NCBI RefSeq assembly: GCF_042661465.1
Contig: NZ_JBHSWE010000001.1
Span: 3,100,001-3,164,000, forward strand
Direction: 5' to 3'
Origin: Marinobacterium_A aestuariivivens
GTDB taxonomy: Bacteria > Pseudomonadota > Gammaproteobacteria > Pseudomonadales > Balneatricaceae
Length of the DNA stretch: 64,000 nucleotides
Shown here: positions 18,426 through 27,881 of the stretch, one piece after another
Layout: every line of letters starts with the position of its first letter
How positions within the stretch are numbered: position 1 is the stretch's first letter
Notes under the pieces: generated by a model
What the model was told of the DNA's origin: nothing
Databases searched by the model: none
The model's input: only the letters and a program-made list of their open reading frames with translations
Made by a program: the position numbers and the translations under genes

Positions 18426-18580
18426 TGACGAACAGACAGGTCCACCCTCCGCTTCACAGACGCAGGCGCGAGTGCCCTGGAGTGCAGGTTTTAGTGGGGG
18501 CCTTATGGGTCTTACGGGTTGATGGCGGGGGGCTCGGGGTCGATGTCGTGGCGGGAATGGGAGGGGGTGTTGAATACTGT

Positions 18581-18608
18581 TTGACCAGCTGCGCTTTCTG
18601 GCTAAAAT
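18581..18608 (+). promoter_or_regulatory. Sigma-70-type promoter for rlmC
   Basis: TTGACC at 18581-18586 and TAAAAT at 18603-18608 are separated by 16 nt, close to the vegetative consensus. Transcription would begin near 18615, leaving a leader of about 100 nt before the rlmC ATG. Confidence 0.6.
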
Positions 18609-18715
18609 GGCGCGCCTTCCAGCCGAGAAGGGTGCTGGAGGGCATCCGCGGCGGCTCCCTGGACCGTCCGGAGGACCCATCAATACAGGCGTTGTCGCCT
18701 TTTGGAATCCGCGCT

Positions 18716-19846
18716 ATGCACTGCCATCATTTCGCCGCCGGACGGTGTCGCTCCTGTACCCATCTGCCGACGCCCTATGCCGATCAGCTGGCATGGAAAC
18801 AACAGCATGCCCGTGAGTTGCTGGCTGCCTGGCCCGATGCGAAATGGCTGTCGCCGGTGAGCAGCCGCGAGCGCGGTTTTCGCAACAAGGCCAAGATGGT
18901 CGTCAGTGGCAGCTGGGAGGCTCCGGTACTGGGTACGCTCGGCATGGCCGGACGTGGCGAGGATCTGCGTGACTGTCCACTTTATCCCGAAGCGCTGGCC
19001 TGCGCATTCGAACCGCTGATACGTTTTATCCGGCTGGCACGTATCGCCCCCTACGAACTGGCGAGCCGAAGCGGCGAGCTGAAGTACCTGCTGCTGACGC
19101 TGTCCGTTCAGTCCGGTGAGCTGATGATACGTTTCGTGCTGCGTTCCCAGGAGGCGGTCGGCCGCATGCGCAAGCATCTGGCGACGCTGCAGGACGAGTT
19201 GCCGCAGCTGCGGGTACTCTCGGTGAATCTGCAGCCCGAGCACAAGGCGGTGCTGGAAGGTGAAAGGGAGATACTGCTCAGCGGCAGCCGCACTCTGCAG
19301 ATGCGGCTCAATGGGCTGCCGTTACATCTGCGGCCGCAGAGCTTCTACCAGACCAATGACGAGGTTGCCGCCGCACTCTATGCCCAGGCGCGGGACTGGT
19401 GCGACGAGCTCCAGCCCGGCGCGATCTGGGACCTGTTCTGCGGCGTTGGCGGCTTTGCATTGCATTGCGCGGCGCCGGGGCGTCGGGTGACCGGAATCGA
19501 GATCAGCACCGAGGCGATCCAGAGTGCCTGTCAGAGCCGTGACGAGCTGGCGCTGGCGGATGTCGAATTCCGCGCGCTGGATGCGGCCGACTTCGCCGCC
19601 GGGCAGACAGAGGTGCCGCCGCTGGTGATTCTGAACCCTCCCCGGCGCGGCATCGGTCCCGGGCTCTGTGCTTTCCTCGAAGCCTCGGCTGCCCGCTGGC
19701 TGATCTACTCGAGCTGCAATGCCCCGAGTCTGGCGCGGGATCTCGAGCGCATGCCGTCGTTCAGGCCGCTGCAGGTGCGCCTGCTCGACATGTTTCCGCA
19801 CAGCCACCACTACGAGCTGATCACCCTGCTCGAGCGCGATGGCTAG
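18716..19846 (+). CDS. rlmC: 23S rRNA (uracil-C5)-methyltransferase RlmC
   Basis: Methylates a uridine (U747 in E. coli) of 23S rRNA at C5. The start MHCHHFAAGRCRSCTHL at 18716 places the iron-sulfur cysteines at residues 3, 11 and 14, with a fourth in LRDCPLYP, which fixes the N-terminus. The 376-residue chain continues with the SAM-binding IWDLFCGVGGFALHCA, VTGIEIS, ILNPPRRGIG and the nucleophile motif LIYSSCNAPSLARDL. RlmC (375 residues in E. coli) fits better than RlmD or TrmA because of length and the short N-terminus without a TRAM domain. Confidence 0.93.
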   Translation: MHCHHFAAGRCRSCTHLPTPYADQLAWKQQHARELLAAWPDAKWLSPVSSRERGFRNKAKMVVSGSWEAPVLGTLGMAGRGEDLRDCPLYPEALACAFEPLIRFIRLARIAPYELASRSGELKYLLLTLSVQSGELMIRFVLRSQEAVGRMRKHLATLQDELPQLRVLSVNLQPEHKAVLEGEREILLSGSRTLQMRLNGLPLHLRPQSFYQTNDEVAAALYAQARDWCDELQPGAIWDLFCGVGGFALHCAAPGRRVTGIEISTEAIQSACQSRDELALADVEFRALDAADFAAGQTEVPPLVILNPPRRGIGPGLCAFLEASAARWLIYSSCNAPSLARDLERMPSFRPLQVRLLDMFPHSHHYELITLLERDG

Positions 19847-19878
19847 CAGTCTGTCGGGCTTGATCGATCGTAGTATCC

Positions 19879-19955
19879 GTAGGATGGGTGGAACGACGCA
19901 TGGTCACGGGATATCCGATCCTTACGCAAACAGGGCGTCGTGTAACCCATCTTAG
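19879..19955. repeat. Intergenic repeat, GTAGGATGGG...GTAACCCATC type
   Basis: Starts GTAGGATGGGTGGAACGACGC and ends GTCGTGTAACCCATCTTAG, giving inverted ends like the element at 5192-5266. It lies downstream of rlmC. Confidence 0.65.
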
Positions 19956-19990
19956 GGTGTCGGGCCGGCATCGCAGCAGCCGGAGTCATT

Positions 19991-20061
19991 GATGGGTTAC
20001 GCCGCAGCCGATCTCCTGCGCACTGACCGTACAGTGCCATTGCGGCTCCACCCATCCTACG
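19991..20061. repeat. Second GTAGGATGGG-type repeat
   Basis: Starts GATGGGTTACGCCGCAGCCG and ends GCGGCTCCACCCATCCTACG, so it is in the opposite orientation to its neighbour at 19879-19955. The two copies stand tail to tail between convergent rlmC and the transglycosylase gene. Confidence 0.65.
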
Positions 20062-20081
20062 CTTTCTAAAGCGCGATGAAC

Positions 20082-20700
20082 CTAGAAAAACAGCCACCCG
20101 CCGCGGCTCAGGTCGTCCTTGCAGCCCTTGTACTGGGCGGCATAGCGGCGCGAGCGCTGATCGACCTTGTCCGCGACCCGCACCAGCCAGGCCTTGTGCC
20201 GGTAGCTGCCGTTGCGATACCCCCCAGCCCTCGTGATAGGCGAGGTACTGGCCGCGGGCGTCCCATTTCGACACCCCGGTCAGGCGCTGGGTCTTGTGGG
20301 TGTACCAGCCAACGAAATCCATGGCATCGGCGAAGTCGTCCCGCGACGACCAGCCATTGCCGGTCTCCCGTTCGTAGTCGCTCCAGGTGAGGGTCTTGGC
20401 CTGACTGTAGCCGTAGGCGGAGCTGGCGCGGCCATAGGGGATCAGCCCCAGAAACCAACGCATCGGCGGTCGGGCATCGTGGCGAAAGCCCGACTCCTGG
20501 TACATGATCGCCATGGGCACGTACACCGGCGTGCCCCAGCGCTTGTTCATGTCCAGGGCCGCTTCGTGCCAGTCGCTTTTTTCCTCGAAGATCGAGCAGA
20601 TATTGTCGGGCTGACGGGGCGGGGCACTGCTGCAGCCGGCCAGGGTGAGAATCCCGGCGAGGGCGGCGAACAGTCGTGGCAAGGGAAACTCGTAAAGCAT
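20082..20700 (-). CDS. Lytic transglycosylase SLT-domain lipoprotein, frameshifted
   Basis: Peptidoglycan lytic transglycosylase of about 206 residues after repair. The N-terminus is a lipoprotein signal (ALAGILTLAGCSSAPP). The catalytic Glu lies in PMAIMYQESGFRHDARPP. SSAYGYSQAKTLTW and AMDFVGWYTH are further SLT features, then YLAYHEGWG. At the G run after YHEGW (C run 20220-20225 on the plus strand) the frame is lost; another frame continues YRNGSYRHKAWLVRVADKVD to the TAG at 20082-20084, ending GGWLFF. Confidence 0.85.
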
Positions 20701-20780
20701 CTAACCGTCCTGGTCTGGTGTTGCCCCGAAACTTTAACAGAAATTGCAGGGGCTTGAAGCGATGAGTGGTGAGTCGTGAG

Positions 20781-20813
20781 GGCGTTAGGACGTAAGGACG
20801 TAAGGACGTAAGG
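20781..20813. repeat. Short tandem repeat, octamer GGACGTAA
   Basis: Three perfect copies of GGACGTAA preceded by GGCGTTA, between the divergent transglycosylase and pirin genes. GAGTGGTGAGTCGTGAG immediately upstream has the same style as the GTGAC stretches at 9241 and 15189. Confidence 0.7.
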
Positions 20814-20884
20814 GGTGGTACCCGTGAATACAGCCGCCCGGGCTTCTATTCTTAACTGAACGGGGTAAACCGATGGAGGCGATC

Positions 20885-21801
20885 ATGACCATGCCGGGCG
20901 AAACTAGAGCGCCGGAGCCACAACTCGATCTGTTGCACGGAAGGGCCAGCGATCTGGGCGCAGGGCTGATCGTCAACCGACTGCTGCCGCAGCGGGCGCG
21001 GCGCATGATCGGGTCCTGGTGCTTTCTCGACCTGATCGGACCTGTCGAGTTTGCACCGGGAAAGGGCGTCGATGTCGCGCCCCATCCCCACATCGGCCTG
21101 CAGACCGTAACCTGGCTGATCGAGGGCGAACTGCTGCACAAGGACAGCCTGGGTTCGCTGCAGCGCATCGAACCGGGCCAGCTCAACCTGATGACCGCCG
21201 GCGCCGGCATTGCCCATTCCGAGGAGAGTCCGGGCGATCGCAGCGCGCGCATGCTCGGCGTGCAGTTCTGGGTGGCGCTGCCGCCGAATGCCGAGTGCTG
21301 CGAGCCGGCCTTCGAGCACCATGCCGAATTGCCGGACACCCTGATCGACGGGGTGCGCATCCGGGTGGTCATGGGGACCTATGGCCATCTGATGTCGCCG
21401 GCCCGCTGCCATTCGCCACTGTTGGCGGCGGAGCTGGCCAGCAGCCAGGGCGGCATGAGGACGCTGACGCTGGATCCGGATTTCGAGTACGGCATCATGG
21501 TGCTCAAGGGGCCCTCAAGCTGGAGGGACAGGGCCTGTCCCCGGGCAGCCTCTGTTATCTTGGCGGCCAGAGGCGCGCGCTGGAGGTTGCGTTGTCGGCG
21601 GGCAGCTGTTGTATATTGCTGGGCGGCATTCCCGTCGCAGAGCCCGTCAAGATCTGGTGGAACTTTGTCGCCCATCGCGAGGAGACGATCCGCTCCGCGC
21701 TCGACGACTGGAACAATGGTCGCCGCTTTTTGCCGGTATCCAGCTATGAGGGGCCCGCGCTGAAGGCGCCGGAATGGCCGCAGAACGGGCGGCTCAAATA
21801 A
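20885..21801 (+). CDS. Pirin family protein, frameshifted
   Basis: Bicupin of the pirin family, about 305 residues after repair. The N-terminal cupin carries the metal-binding pattern APHPHIGLQTVTWLIEGEL and the E/H of GAGIAHSEES. The second cupin spans roughly the last 130 residues. A G is missing from the run at 21508-21511, after which the chain continues ALKLEGQGLSPGSLCYLGG and ends APEWPQNGRLK. Some pirins show quercetinase activity; the role here is unknown. ATG 20885 is chosen because GGAGG lies 5 nt upstream; an ATG at 20873 has no such site. Confidence 0.85.
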
Positions 21802-21830
21802 CCGAACAGCAGGGCAGGGAACGTCTTCGA

Positions 21831-23305
21831 ATGTCGAAAGTGTCACAGATACAGGATCTCGCGGCGCTGCTGCGCGCACGCACGCCGCTGATCGCGATCA
21901 GCAGCCATGACGAGCAACGGGTCGAGCGCCTGCTGCTGGAGCAGTTGACGGGGAGTGGTCGTCCCTTGTTCAAATGGAGCCTGACCGAAGGGCTGGCCCG
22001 GCTCGATACGCCGATGCCGCCGCAACGCATGCACGCCAAGCCGGTCGATGCACTGGGTCATATCCGTTCGGTGACCGTCCCCGGCATCTACCTGCTGGCG
22101 GATCTGCACCCCTTTCTCGACGATCCGCTGCATGTTCGCCTGCTCAAGGATATCGCCCTCGACGAACGCCACACACTGGTGCTGGTCAGTCATGAGCTCG
22201 AGATGCCGGCGGAGCTGGAAAAGCATGGCGCCAGCCTGCGTCTGGCACTGCCCGACGGGGCCGAACTGGAGGAGATCGTGCGTGACGAGGCACGGCTCTG
22301 GGCCCAGCACAGCGGTACCCGGTCCGGACCAGTAGTCGGGCGCTGGAGATGCTGGTCCGCAACCTCGCCGGCCTCGGCCGGCTCGATGCACGGCGCCTGG
22401 CGCGCAACGCGATACAGGACGATGGCGCCATCACCGACTCGGATCTGCCGGCGGTGATGGAGGCCAAATACAGGCTGCTGAGCCGCGAGGGTGTTCTGCA
22501 GTACGAATACGAGACCGTCGAGCCCGATCAGGTGGCGGGCTTCAGCCGGATGAAGCAGTGGCTCGGCACCCGGCGGCCCTTTTTCCTCGGCGAGGCGAAA
22601 ACACCCGGCGGGGCATTGCCGAGGGGGCTGTTGCTGCTCGGGGTGCAGGGGTGTGGCAAGAGCCTGGCCGCGCGCTCGGTGGCCGGTGCCTGGGGCGTAC
22701 CGCTGTTGCGATTCGATGCCGGCGCGCTGTACGACAAGTTCATCGGCGAGTCCGAGCGCCATCTGCGCGACGCCCTCGCCACCGCCGAGGTGATGGCGCC
22801 CTGTGTGCTCTGGATCGACGAGATCGAAAAGGGGCTCTCGACCGGTGATGGCGATCAGGGCACCTCGAAGCGCTTGCTGGGTACCCTGCTGACCTGGATG
22901 TCCGAGCAGCGCAGGGCCGTTTTCCTGGTGGCCACGGCCAACGATATTTCCGCGCTGCCGCCGGAACTGGTGCGCAAGGGGCGCTTCGACGAGGTGTTTT
23001 TCGTCGACCTGCCCGGTCCCTCGGCCCGTGAGGCGGCGCTGCGGATCCATCTGTCGCGCCATGATGCCGACCCGGACCGCTTCGATCTTGCCGGGCTGGT
23101 GGCCCGGAGCGAAGGTTTCTCCGGTGCCGAGATCGAGCAGGCGGTCGTATCGGCCTATTACGCGGCCCATGCCGGTGGCGCCGGGCTCTGCGACGCCGGG
23201 CTGCTGGCCGAGCTGGAGGCGACACGGCCGCTGTCGGTGCTGATGGCCGAGCCGGTGGCCCAGCTGCGACACTGGGCGCAGGAGCGGGCGGTTCCCGCCG
23301 ACTGA
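21831..23305 (+). CDS. AAA+ ATPase of the Ycf46 family, frameshifted
   Basis: About 492 residues. The N-terminal half (residues 1-165: IQDLAALLRARTPLIAISSH) is the characteristic Ycf46 region. The C-terminal half is a classical AAA module with Walker A LLLLGVQGCGKSLAARSV, Walker B CVLWIDEIEKGLS, sensor 1 VFLVATANDISALP and the arginine fingers LVRKGRFDEVFFVDLPG. One C appears missing at 22318-22320. Ycf46 proteins are known from plastids, cyanobacteria and many proteobacteria; in cyanobacteria a role in inorganic-carbon use has been proposed. Function here is open. Confidence 0.85.
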
Positions 23306-23337
23306 GCGACAGGAATCAATACACAAGAGGAGAGGTC

Positions 23338-23751
23338 ATGACCCAAGCAACCCGCGGACACTGCCTGTGCGGTCAGGTGCGATTCGAAATCGGCGGCGAG
23401 TTCAGGCGTTTCATGCTGTGCCACTGCAATCGCTGCCAGCGCGCCAGCGGTTCGGCCCATGTCAGCAACCTGTTCTGCAAACCCGATCAGCTGCACTGGC
23501 TGCAGGGGGAGGACCTGGTGCGGCGTTTCGAACTGTCCGATGCCGAGCGGTTCGGCAAGAGCTTCTGCAGCCATTGCGGGTCTCCGGTGCCCCATGTCGG
23601 TCGCGACGGCAGCTATCTGCTGGTGCCGGCCGGTTCCCTGGATGCCGACCCCGGGCTGCGGCCCCAGGCGCACATCTTCTGCGCCAGCCGTGCCATCTGG
23701 GACGACGACAGCCTCGCCGACGCGCCCCGTTTCGACGAGTATCCCGTCTAG
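23338..23751 (+). CDS. GFA-domain (Mss4-fold) zinc protein
   Basis: 137-residue protein of the GFA family, named after glutathione-dependent formaldehyde-activating enzyme. Zinc ligands are visible in GHCLCGQVRFEI, MLCHCNRCQRASGS and FCSHCGSPV, followed by the conserved VPAGSLDADPGLRPQ and HIFCASRAIW. Most family members have no proven reaction. GAGGAGAGGTC just before the ATG is a good ribosome-binding site. It follows the ATPase gene by 32 nt. Confidence 0.88.
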   Translation: MTQATRGHCLCGQVRFEIGGEFRRFMLCHCNRCQRASGSAHVSNLFCKPDQLHWLQGEDLVRRFELSDAERFGKSFCSHCGSPVPHVGRDGSYLLVPAGSLDADPGLRPQAHIFCASRAIWDDDSLADAPRFDEYPV

Positions 23752-23770
23752 CCCTGCCGGGTGGGTCCCG

Positions 23771-23796
23771 GTGGGAGCGGCTAAAGCCGCTCCCAC
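23771..23796. terminator. Perfect 12-bp hairpin after the GFA gene
   Basis: GTGGGAGCGGCT and AGCCGCTCCCAC pair perfectly around a two-base loop, 20 nt after the stop codon. It has no T tract. It belongs to a widespread GTGGGAGCGGC-type palindromic repeat and may serve as a terminator or mRNA end. Confidence 0.5.
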
Positions 23797-23861
23797 AAAG
23801 GATGGCACTCAGGGCGGCTGTTCGCGGCTAAAACCGACCTCGGAAATATCGGCGCCCGCCA

Positions 23862-23946
23862 TAGGAGCGCCGCACCCAAAGGGCACTTCCCCGGTGCGAA
23901 CAACCTCGGTACCGTAACCTTTCGCCTCGGGGCGAGGCTCCTACGA
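23862..23946. repeat. Second palindromic element before the acyltransferase gene
   Basis: The outer arms CCATAGGAGCGCCGC and GGGGCGAGGCTCCTACG are imperfect inverted copies, enclosing CCCAAAGGGCAC and GGTACCGTAACC. It continues the string of palindromic units between the GFA and acyltransferase genes. I see no gene in 23752-23984. Confidence 0.45.
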
Positions 23947-23984
23947 AATATCGGCCATGGCACCTGTCACGATCAGGGGTGGCC

Positions 23985-25211
23985 ATGAACCATAGAATCT
24001 CCCACGAAAACCTCCTACAGGTGCAGAGCCGGATATTTTTCGATCGATATCTTCCAAAGTCCGCGCTTTGGTTTAGAATCGCGCTGCCGGGTCTTCAGTC
24101 GTTATTCAGGCCCGGCCGCCTACCCTCCGATACTGACAGCTTGCCTCCTGCAAGAGCGTTTTCCGGGCCACAGCATTTGAAACAGCGCTATCTCGAATTC
24201 GACTACCTGCGGGGTATCGCGATCCTGCTGATCATCCTCGGTCATGCGGTAGTCAATATCGACCGAACCTTTCCTCTGGCACTCAACAACCTGATCGCCG
24301 GCGGTTCAGGGGTTTTCGTCTTCGTCTCCGGCTTCTTCTTCCACCGTGTGTTCGCGCCGCGCTTCGACTATCGCGCCTTCATGGCCAAGAAGATTCGCAA
24401 TGTCTTCCTGCCCTTTCTGCTGGTGTCGCTGGTGGCGTTGCTGCCAATGATGTGGATCTGGCTGGGAAAACCGGGCATGACGCCGGAGAAGTTCGCCGAG
24501 AACCTCTACTGGCAGCTTAATGACGGCTATGTGCTCTATCCGCACTGGTATATCCCGTTCATCATGGCGGTGTTCCTGCTGTCCCCCGTCTACCTGCTTT
24601 ACGTCCGCGCCAGTACCGCGGCACAGCTGCTGCTGCTGGCCGAAGCCTGTATCGCGGCGATGCTGGTGCACCGGCCTCTGGGCAATATCAATGTGCTGCA
24701 GTCGCTGGTCTACTTCACACCCTACTATCTGGCCGGGATCCTATGTTCGCAGCATTACGGGGTGCTGGCGCGGCACCGGCGGGTCATCGCCGCCACGGCG
24801 CTGCTGGGCGTATCGCTATTCGTCGTACTGCAGACGCTGGCGTTTCCGCACCTGGCCAACTACCACAAGGCGCCGCTGCAGTTTGCCGGTATCGACCTGA
24901 TGTTCTGGCAGAAACTCTGTCTGTGCCTGGTGCTGCTGGAATTCGCCCGCTGGCTCAGTGTTCATGCGCCCAGCCCGCTGCTGCTGGAGATCTCGCGGGC
25001 CAGTTTCGCGCTCTACTTCCTGCACCCCTTCCTGCTGAGCGCCGTGCACGACCCGATGATGCCCTGGCTGCGCAGCCTGCATCCAGGGGCGCTGACCAAT
25101 ATCGCCGCGACGGGGGTGTCGCTATTGCTGGCCACTGCGCTGACCTATGCCGTGGCACTGGCGGTCAGGCGCAGCTTCGGCCAGCGCAGCCGCATGCTGA
25201 TCGGCTGGTAG
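23985..25211 (+). CDS. Acyltransferase family 3 membrane protein
   Basis: About 408 residues. After a 60-residue polar N-terminal extension the acyltransferase-3 fold begins with EFDYLRGIAILLIILGHAV, where the family's active-site histidine is in ILGHAV. About ten hydrophobic helices follow. FALYFLHPFLLSAVHDPMMP is the conserved C-terminal helix. Such enzymes O-acylate envelope sugars or other extracellular acceptors; the substrate here is not deducible. An ATG at 23985 preceded by AGGGGTGG is used, though an internal start near the fold would remove the extension. Confidence 0.82.
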   Translation: MNHRISHENLLQVQSRIFFDRYLPKSALWFRIALPGLQSLFRPGRLPSDTDSLPPARAFSGPQHLKQRYLEFDYLRGIAILLIILGHAVVNIDRTFPLALNNLIAGGSGVFVFVSGFFFHRVFAPRFDYRAFMAKKIRNVFLPFLLVSLVALLPMMWIWLGKPGMTPEKFAENLYWQLNDGYVLYPHWYIPFIMAVFLLSPVYLLYVRASTAAQLLLLAEACIAAMLVHRPLGNINVLQSLVYFTPYYLAGILCSQHYGVLARHRRVIAATALLGVSLFVVLQTLAFPHLANYHKAPLQFAGIDLMFWQKLCLCLVLLEFARWLSVHAPSPLLLEISRASFALYFLHPFLLSAVHDPMMPWLRSLHPGALTNIAATGVSLLLATALTYAVALAVRRSFGQRSRMLIGW

Positions 25212-25214
25212 CGG

Positions 25215-25628
25215 CTATTCCACCGTCACGGTTATCTTTTCCGACACCACGGGCGGGTCATGGGGGACATGGTTCATGTCGCCTAGCAGCAGTTGCAGGC
25301 TGTGCCGGCCGGGTGGCAGCGTCAATTCGGTTTCGGTCTGACCTGCGCCGAAGTGCATCACGCTGGCATCCATCGCCTTGCCGGCTTCCGGCAGCTCGTC
25401 CCGGTCGATCAGCAGGTGGTGGTGGCCGGTCCCTTCCCGGTCGGTTCCGGCCGGGGCCACCCCCATGCCGCTGAGACCGAAGCGGACGGTAAAGGTCTGC
25501 GGCACGGTGTCCCCGTCCTGCGGCGAGATGATGTAGGCACGAGCACCTTCCGGTGTCGGTGTCTGCGCATACAAGGGTGCGGCGGCCAGGGTGGCGGACA
25601 TCAAGAGTCCGGTGAGTATCGCTTTCAT
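25215..25628 (-). CDS. Periplasmic DUF4399 protein
   Basis: 137 residues with a cleavable signal peptide (MKAILTGLLMSATLAAAPLYAQ). The mature domain shows AYIISPQDGDTVPQTFTVRF, GTGHHHLLIDRDELP and LQLLLGDMNHVPHDPPV. The His-rich GHHHLLID and NHVPHDPP motifs are typical of DUF4399 and could bind a metal. AGGAG stands upstream of the ATG at 25628. It converges with the acyltransferase gene and is divergent from the lipoprotein gene. Confidence 0.85.
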   Translation of the reverse strand: MKAILTGLLMSATLAAAPLYAQTPTPEGARAYIISPQDGDTVPQTFTVRFGLSGMGVAPAGTDREGTGHHHLLIDRDELPEAGKAMDASVMHFGAGQTETELTLPPGRHSLQLLLGDMNHVPHDPPVVSEKITVTVE

Positions 25629-25848
25629 TGAAGGCTCCTTGCGATACGGCAGCAACAGGAGCGTCGCCGCCGACCCGGATTACTATAGTCGAGACTGGCC
25701 CACCGTGGCGGGCCGATCCTGCCGGCTCGCGAGACCCGTTTGTTCGCGCAACCGCCATTCAGGAACTAAATTCATTAAACAGGTTTCGTTCAGGCAGGAT
25801 ATGCAACACTGCTCCACTGCCGTTAATCAACAAGAGGGTATGGATCCC

Positions 25849-26256
25849 ATGAAACTGAACAAGCTCTGGTATGCAGTCCTGTTCGCGTCGGCGACGGTTC
25901 TGAGCGGTTGCGGCAACGACGATGCCGAAAAGAGCGCGACGGAGCAGAGCGCTCCGGCTGTCGAAGAGATGAAAGAGGAAGCGGCCGACGTGGTCGAGGA
26001 GGCCTCAGAGGCGGCTGAGGCGACCGGTGAAGCGGCCGAAGAAGCGACCGAGTCGGCGGGCGATATGGCATCCGACACGGTAGAAGCTGTCAAGGAGACC
26101 GCCAGTGATATCGGACAGGCCGCAGGTGAAATGATGGATAAAGCCGGTGAGGTGGCTTCCGAGGCGGTCGGGGCTGCCGGCGAGGCCATGGACATGGGAA
26201 ATGCCCAGCAGAGCTCTGAGGAGGCAGCGGACGGTTCCGCGGAAAAGACCGAATAA
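25849..26256 (+). CDS. Lipoprotein with LEA-like amphipathic repeats
   Basis: About 135 residues. The lipoprotein signal ends at FASATVLSGCGND; the rest is an almost uninterrupted Ala/Glu-rich helix of repeating units such as EEASEAAEATGEAAEEATES and VKETASDIGQAAGEMMDKAG. This resembles late-embryogenesis-abundant and YtxH/CsbD-like stress proteins, and would form a long amphipathic helix anchored in the envelope. An upstream ATG at 25840 lies too close to the AGAGGG site; 25849 is spaced better. Role inferred only: stress or envelope protection. Confidence 0.78.
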   Translation: MKLNKLWYAVLFASATVLSGCGNDDAEKSATEQSAPAVEEMKEEAADVVEEASEAAEATGEAAEEATESAGDMASDTVEAVKETASDIGQAAGEMMDKAGEVASEAVGAAGEAMDMGNAQQSSEEAADGSAEKTE

Positions 26257-26286
26257 CCCCGATGCACGGATCGCAGCGGGCTGAGC

Positions 26287-27740
26287 TCAGCCGTTGCGAT
26301 ATACCCATTCAAGCAGTGCCCGTTCGAAGGCCCGGACCGGGTGCTTCATGGGGTCCCGCCGGGCGTCCTGTCGCGTGGCTTCGGTCAAACTGACACCTGA
26401 GACCATCAGCACGAAGAGGTAGCGCCGGCCGGACGCCGCAGTCAGGTAGCCGGCCAGGTTGCTGCTGCCGTTGATCGTGCCGCTCTTGCCGCGCACGTTG
26501 TCGGCCAGGGCTTTGAGCGCAGGCTGCGGCGATAGCGCAGGGTGCCGGACTGGCCGGCCACGGCCAGGGTCCTGTAACTGATGGCGTCCGGCTCCCGTGC
26601 AAGCTGACGCAGCAGGCGGGCGAGCTGCGCCGGCTGCAGCAGATTGTCCCGTGACAGCCCCGAGCCGTCGGCCAGGACGGCGGGGTCCAGCGTCAGGCCG
26701 ATGGCCTGCTCGAGGCTCTCCTTCACCGCCCGGGCGCCGTTGCGATAGTTTCCGGGCTCGCCGGAATGCCGCCGTCCGAGGGTCTTGAGCAGACTGTCGG
26801 CCAGGAGGTTGTCCGAGTCCTGCAGCATCTCGGTCAGCAAATCCGGCAGCGGGGCCGAGGCGACACTGGCCGCTGCCTGCCAGCCGCTGCCGGCGGCCCG
26901 GGTTTCCGTTATGCGGCCATCGAGGCGGATACCCAGTTCGTTCAGCTGCACCCGGATCACGTCACTGGCGAAGGCCACCGGGTCGGTGACGGCGAAGTTC
27001 AGTGGCCAGATCTTGCGGTCGCTGGTCACGCAGCCGTGCAGCCGGTAGCGGTTGCCGGCTGCGGTGTCGACCTCCAGTTCGCACAGCCGCTCCCGCTGCT
27101 GCGCTGCGGTGACGGTGGTGGCGTCGCTGCTGACATCCAGCGGCTGGTGCGGCGGTATATAGAACCGTGCCAGGGAACCCGTCGCCTGGGGTGTCAGGCT
27201 GGCCGCGACGCAGTTCCGGTCGAGAATCAGCGCCGATACCGGGGCGCTGTAGCAGACGCTCAGGTTGTTCCAGGGCCAGCCCGGCCCCCAGGCATAACCG
27301 TCGAAGGCGCTTGTGTCGAGCAGCAGGTCGCCGTCGATCGTATCGATCCCCGCATCCCCCATGCGCTGCAGCAGCTGGCGCAGCTGGGCACGGCTGAAGT
27401 CCGGCGCGCCACTGAACTCCAGGCGCCAGTCTCCCTTCCAGCGCTTACCGTCAGCACGGCCACGGTGCCAGAGTCGCGTCTGATAGCGAAAGTCGCGGCC
27501 CAGCGCAAGTTCCGCCGCATAGGCGGTGAGCAGCTTCAGGGTGCTGGCCGGTGGCAGCAGCGCGCCGGGATGGTGCTCGATTCGCACCGGGCCGTCGGCG
27601 ATGAGGGGCTCCACCACAAGACCGACCTGGCTGCCTTCAGGCGTCAGCGTCAGCAGTGAACGCCAGCTGTCATCGGTTTGCGCGCGAACGCCGGAAGCCG
27701 TGAAACTGCAGCAGAGCAGGAACAGATAGAGGTATTTCAT
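26287..27740 (-). CDS. dacB: D-Ala-D-Ala carboxypeptidase/endopeptidase PBP4, frameshifted
   Basis: Periplasmic class C penicillin-binding protein trimming and cutting peptidoglycan cross-links. A signal peptide (MKYLYLFLLCCSFTASGVRA) leads to the SxxK motif in LLPPASTLKLLTAY, the SxN motif in MLQDSDNLLADSLLK and, after a frameshift near 26517, the KTG-equivalent in RGKSGTINGSSNLAGYL. After the shift the chain ends AFERALLEWVYRNG. Corrected length is about 484, normal for DacB. All catalytic elements are present once the indel is repaired. Confidence 0.9.
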
Positions 27741-27881
27741 GCGGTCATTCCCTGAGGCCGGTGAAGATGCAGTTGGGCAACAGCGGTCACCGATGGTTCA
27801 GAACCGCATCGACCGGATGCACAGGTCAGGGTGGCCGCCCGGGTCCGGCGGCCGGCAAGGGGCGATTGGACCGCTGCTGTG

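Noticed and set aside
18192..18428. A 78-codon plus-strand frame in the AT-rich island
   Set aside because: GTG start without a ribosome-binding site, and a sequence that resembles no protein; random frames are also common in AT-rich DNA.
25740..25800. A possible sigma-E promoter (GGAACTA) before the LEA-like lipoprotein gene
   Set aside because: No acceptable -10 element at the right distance, so the match is too weak to list.
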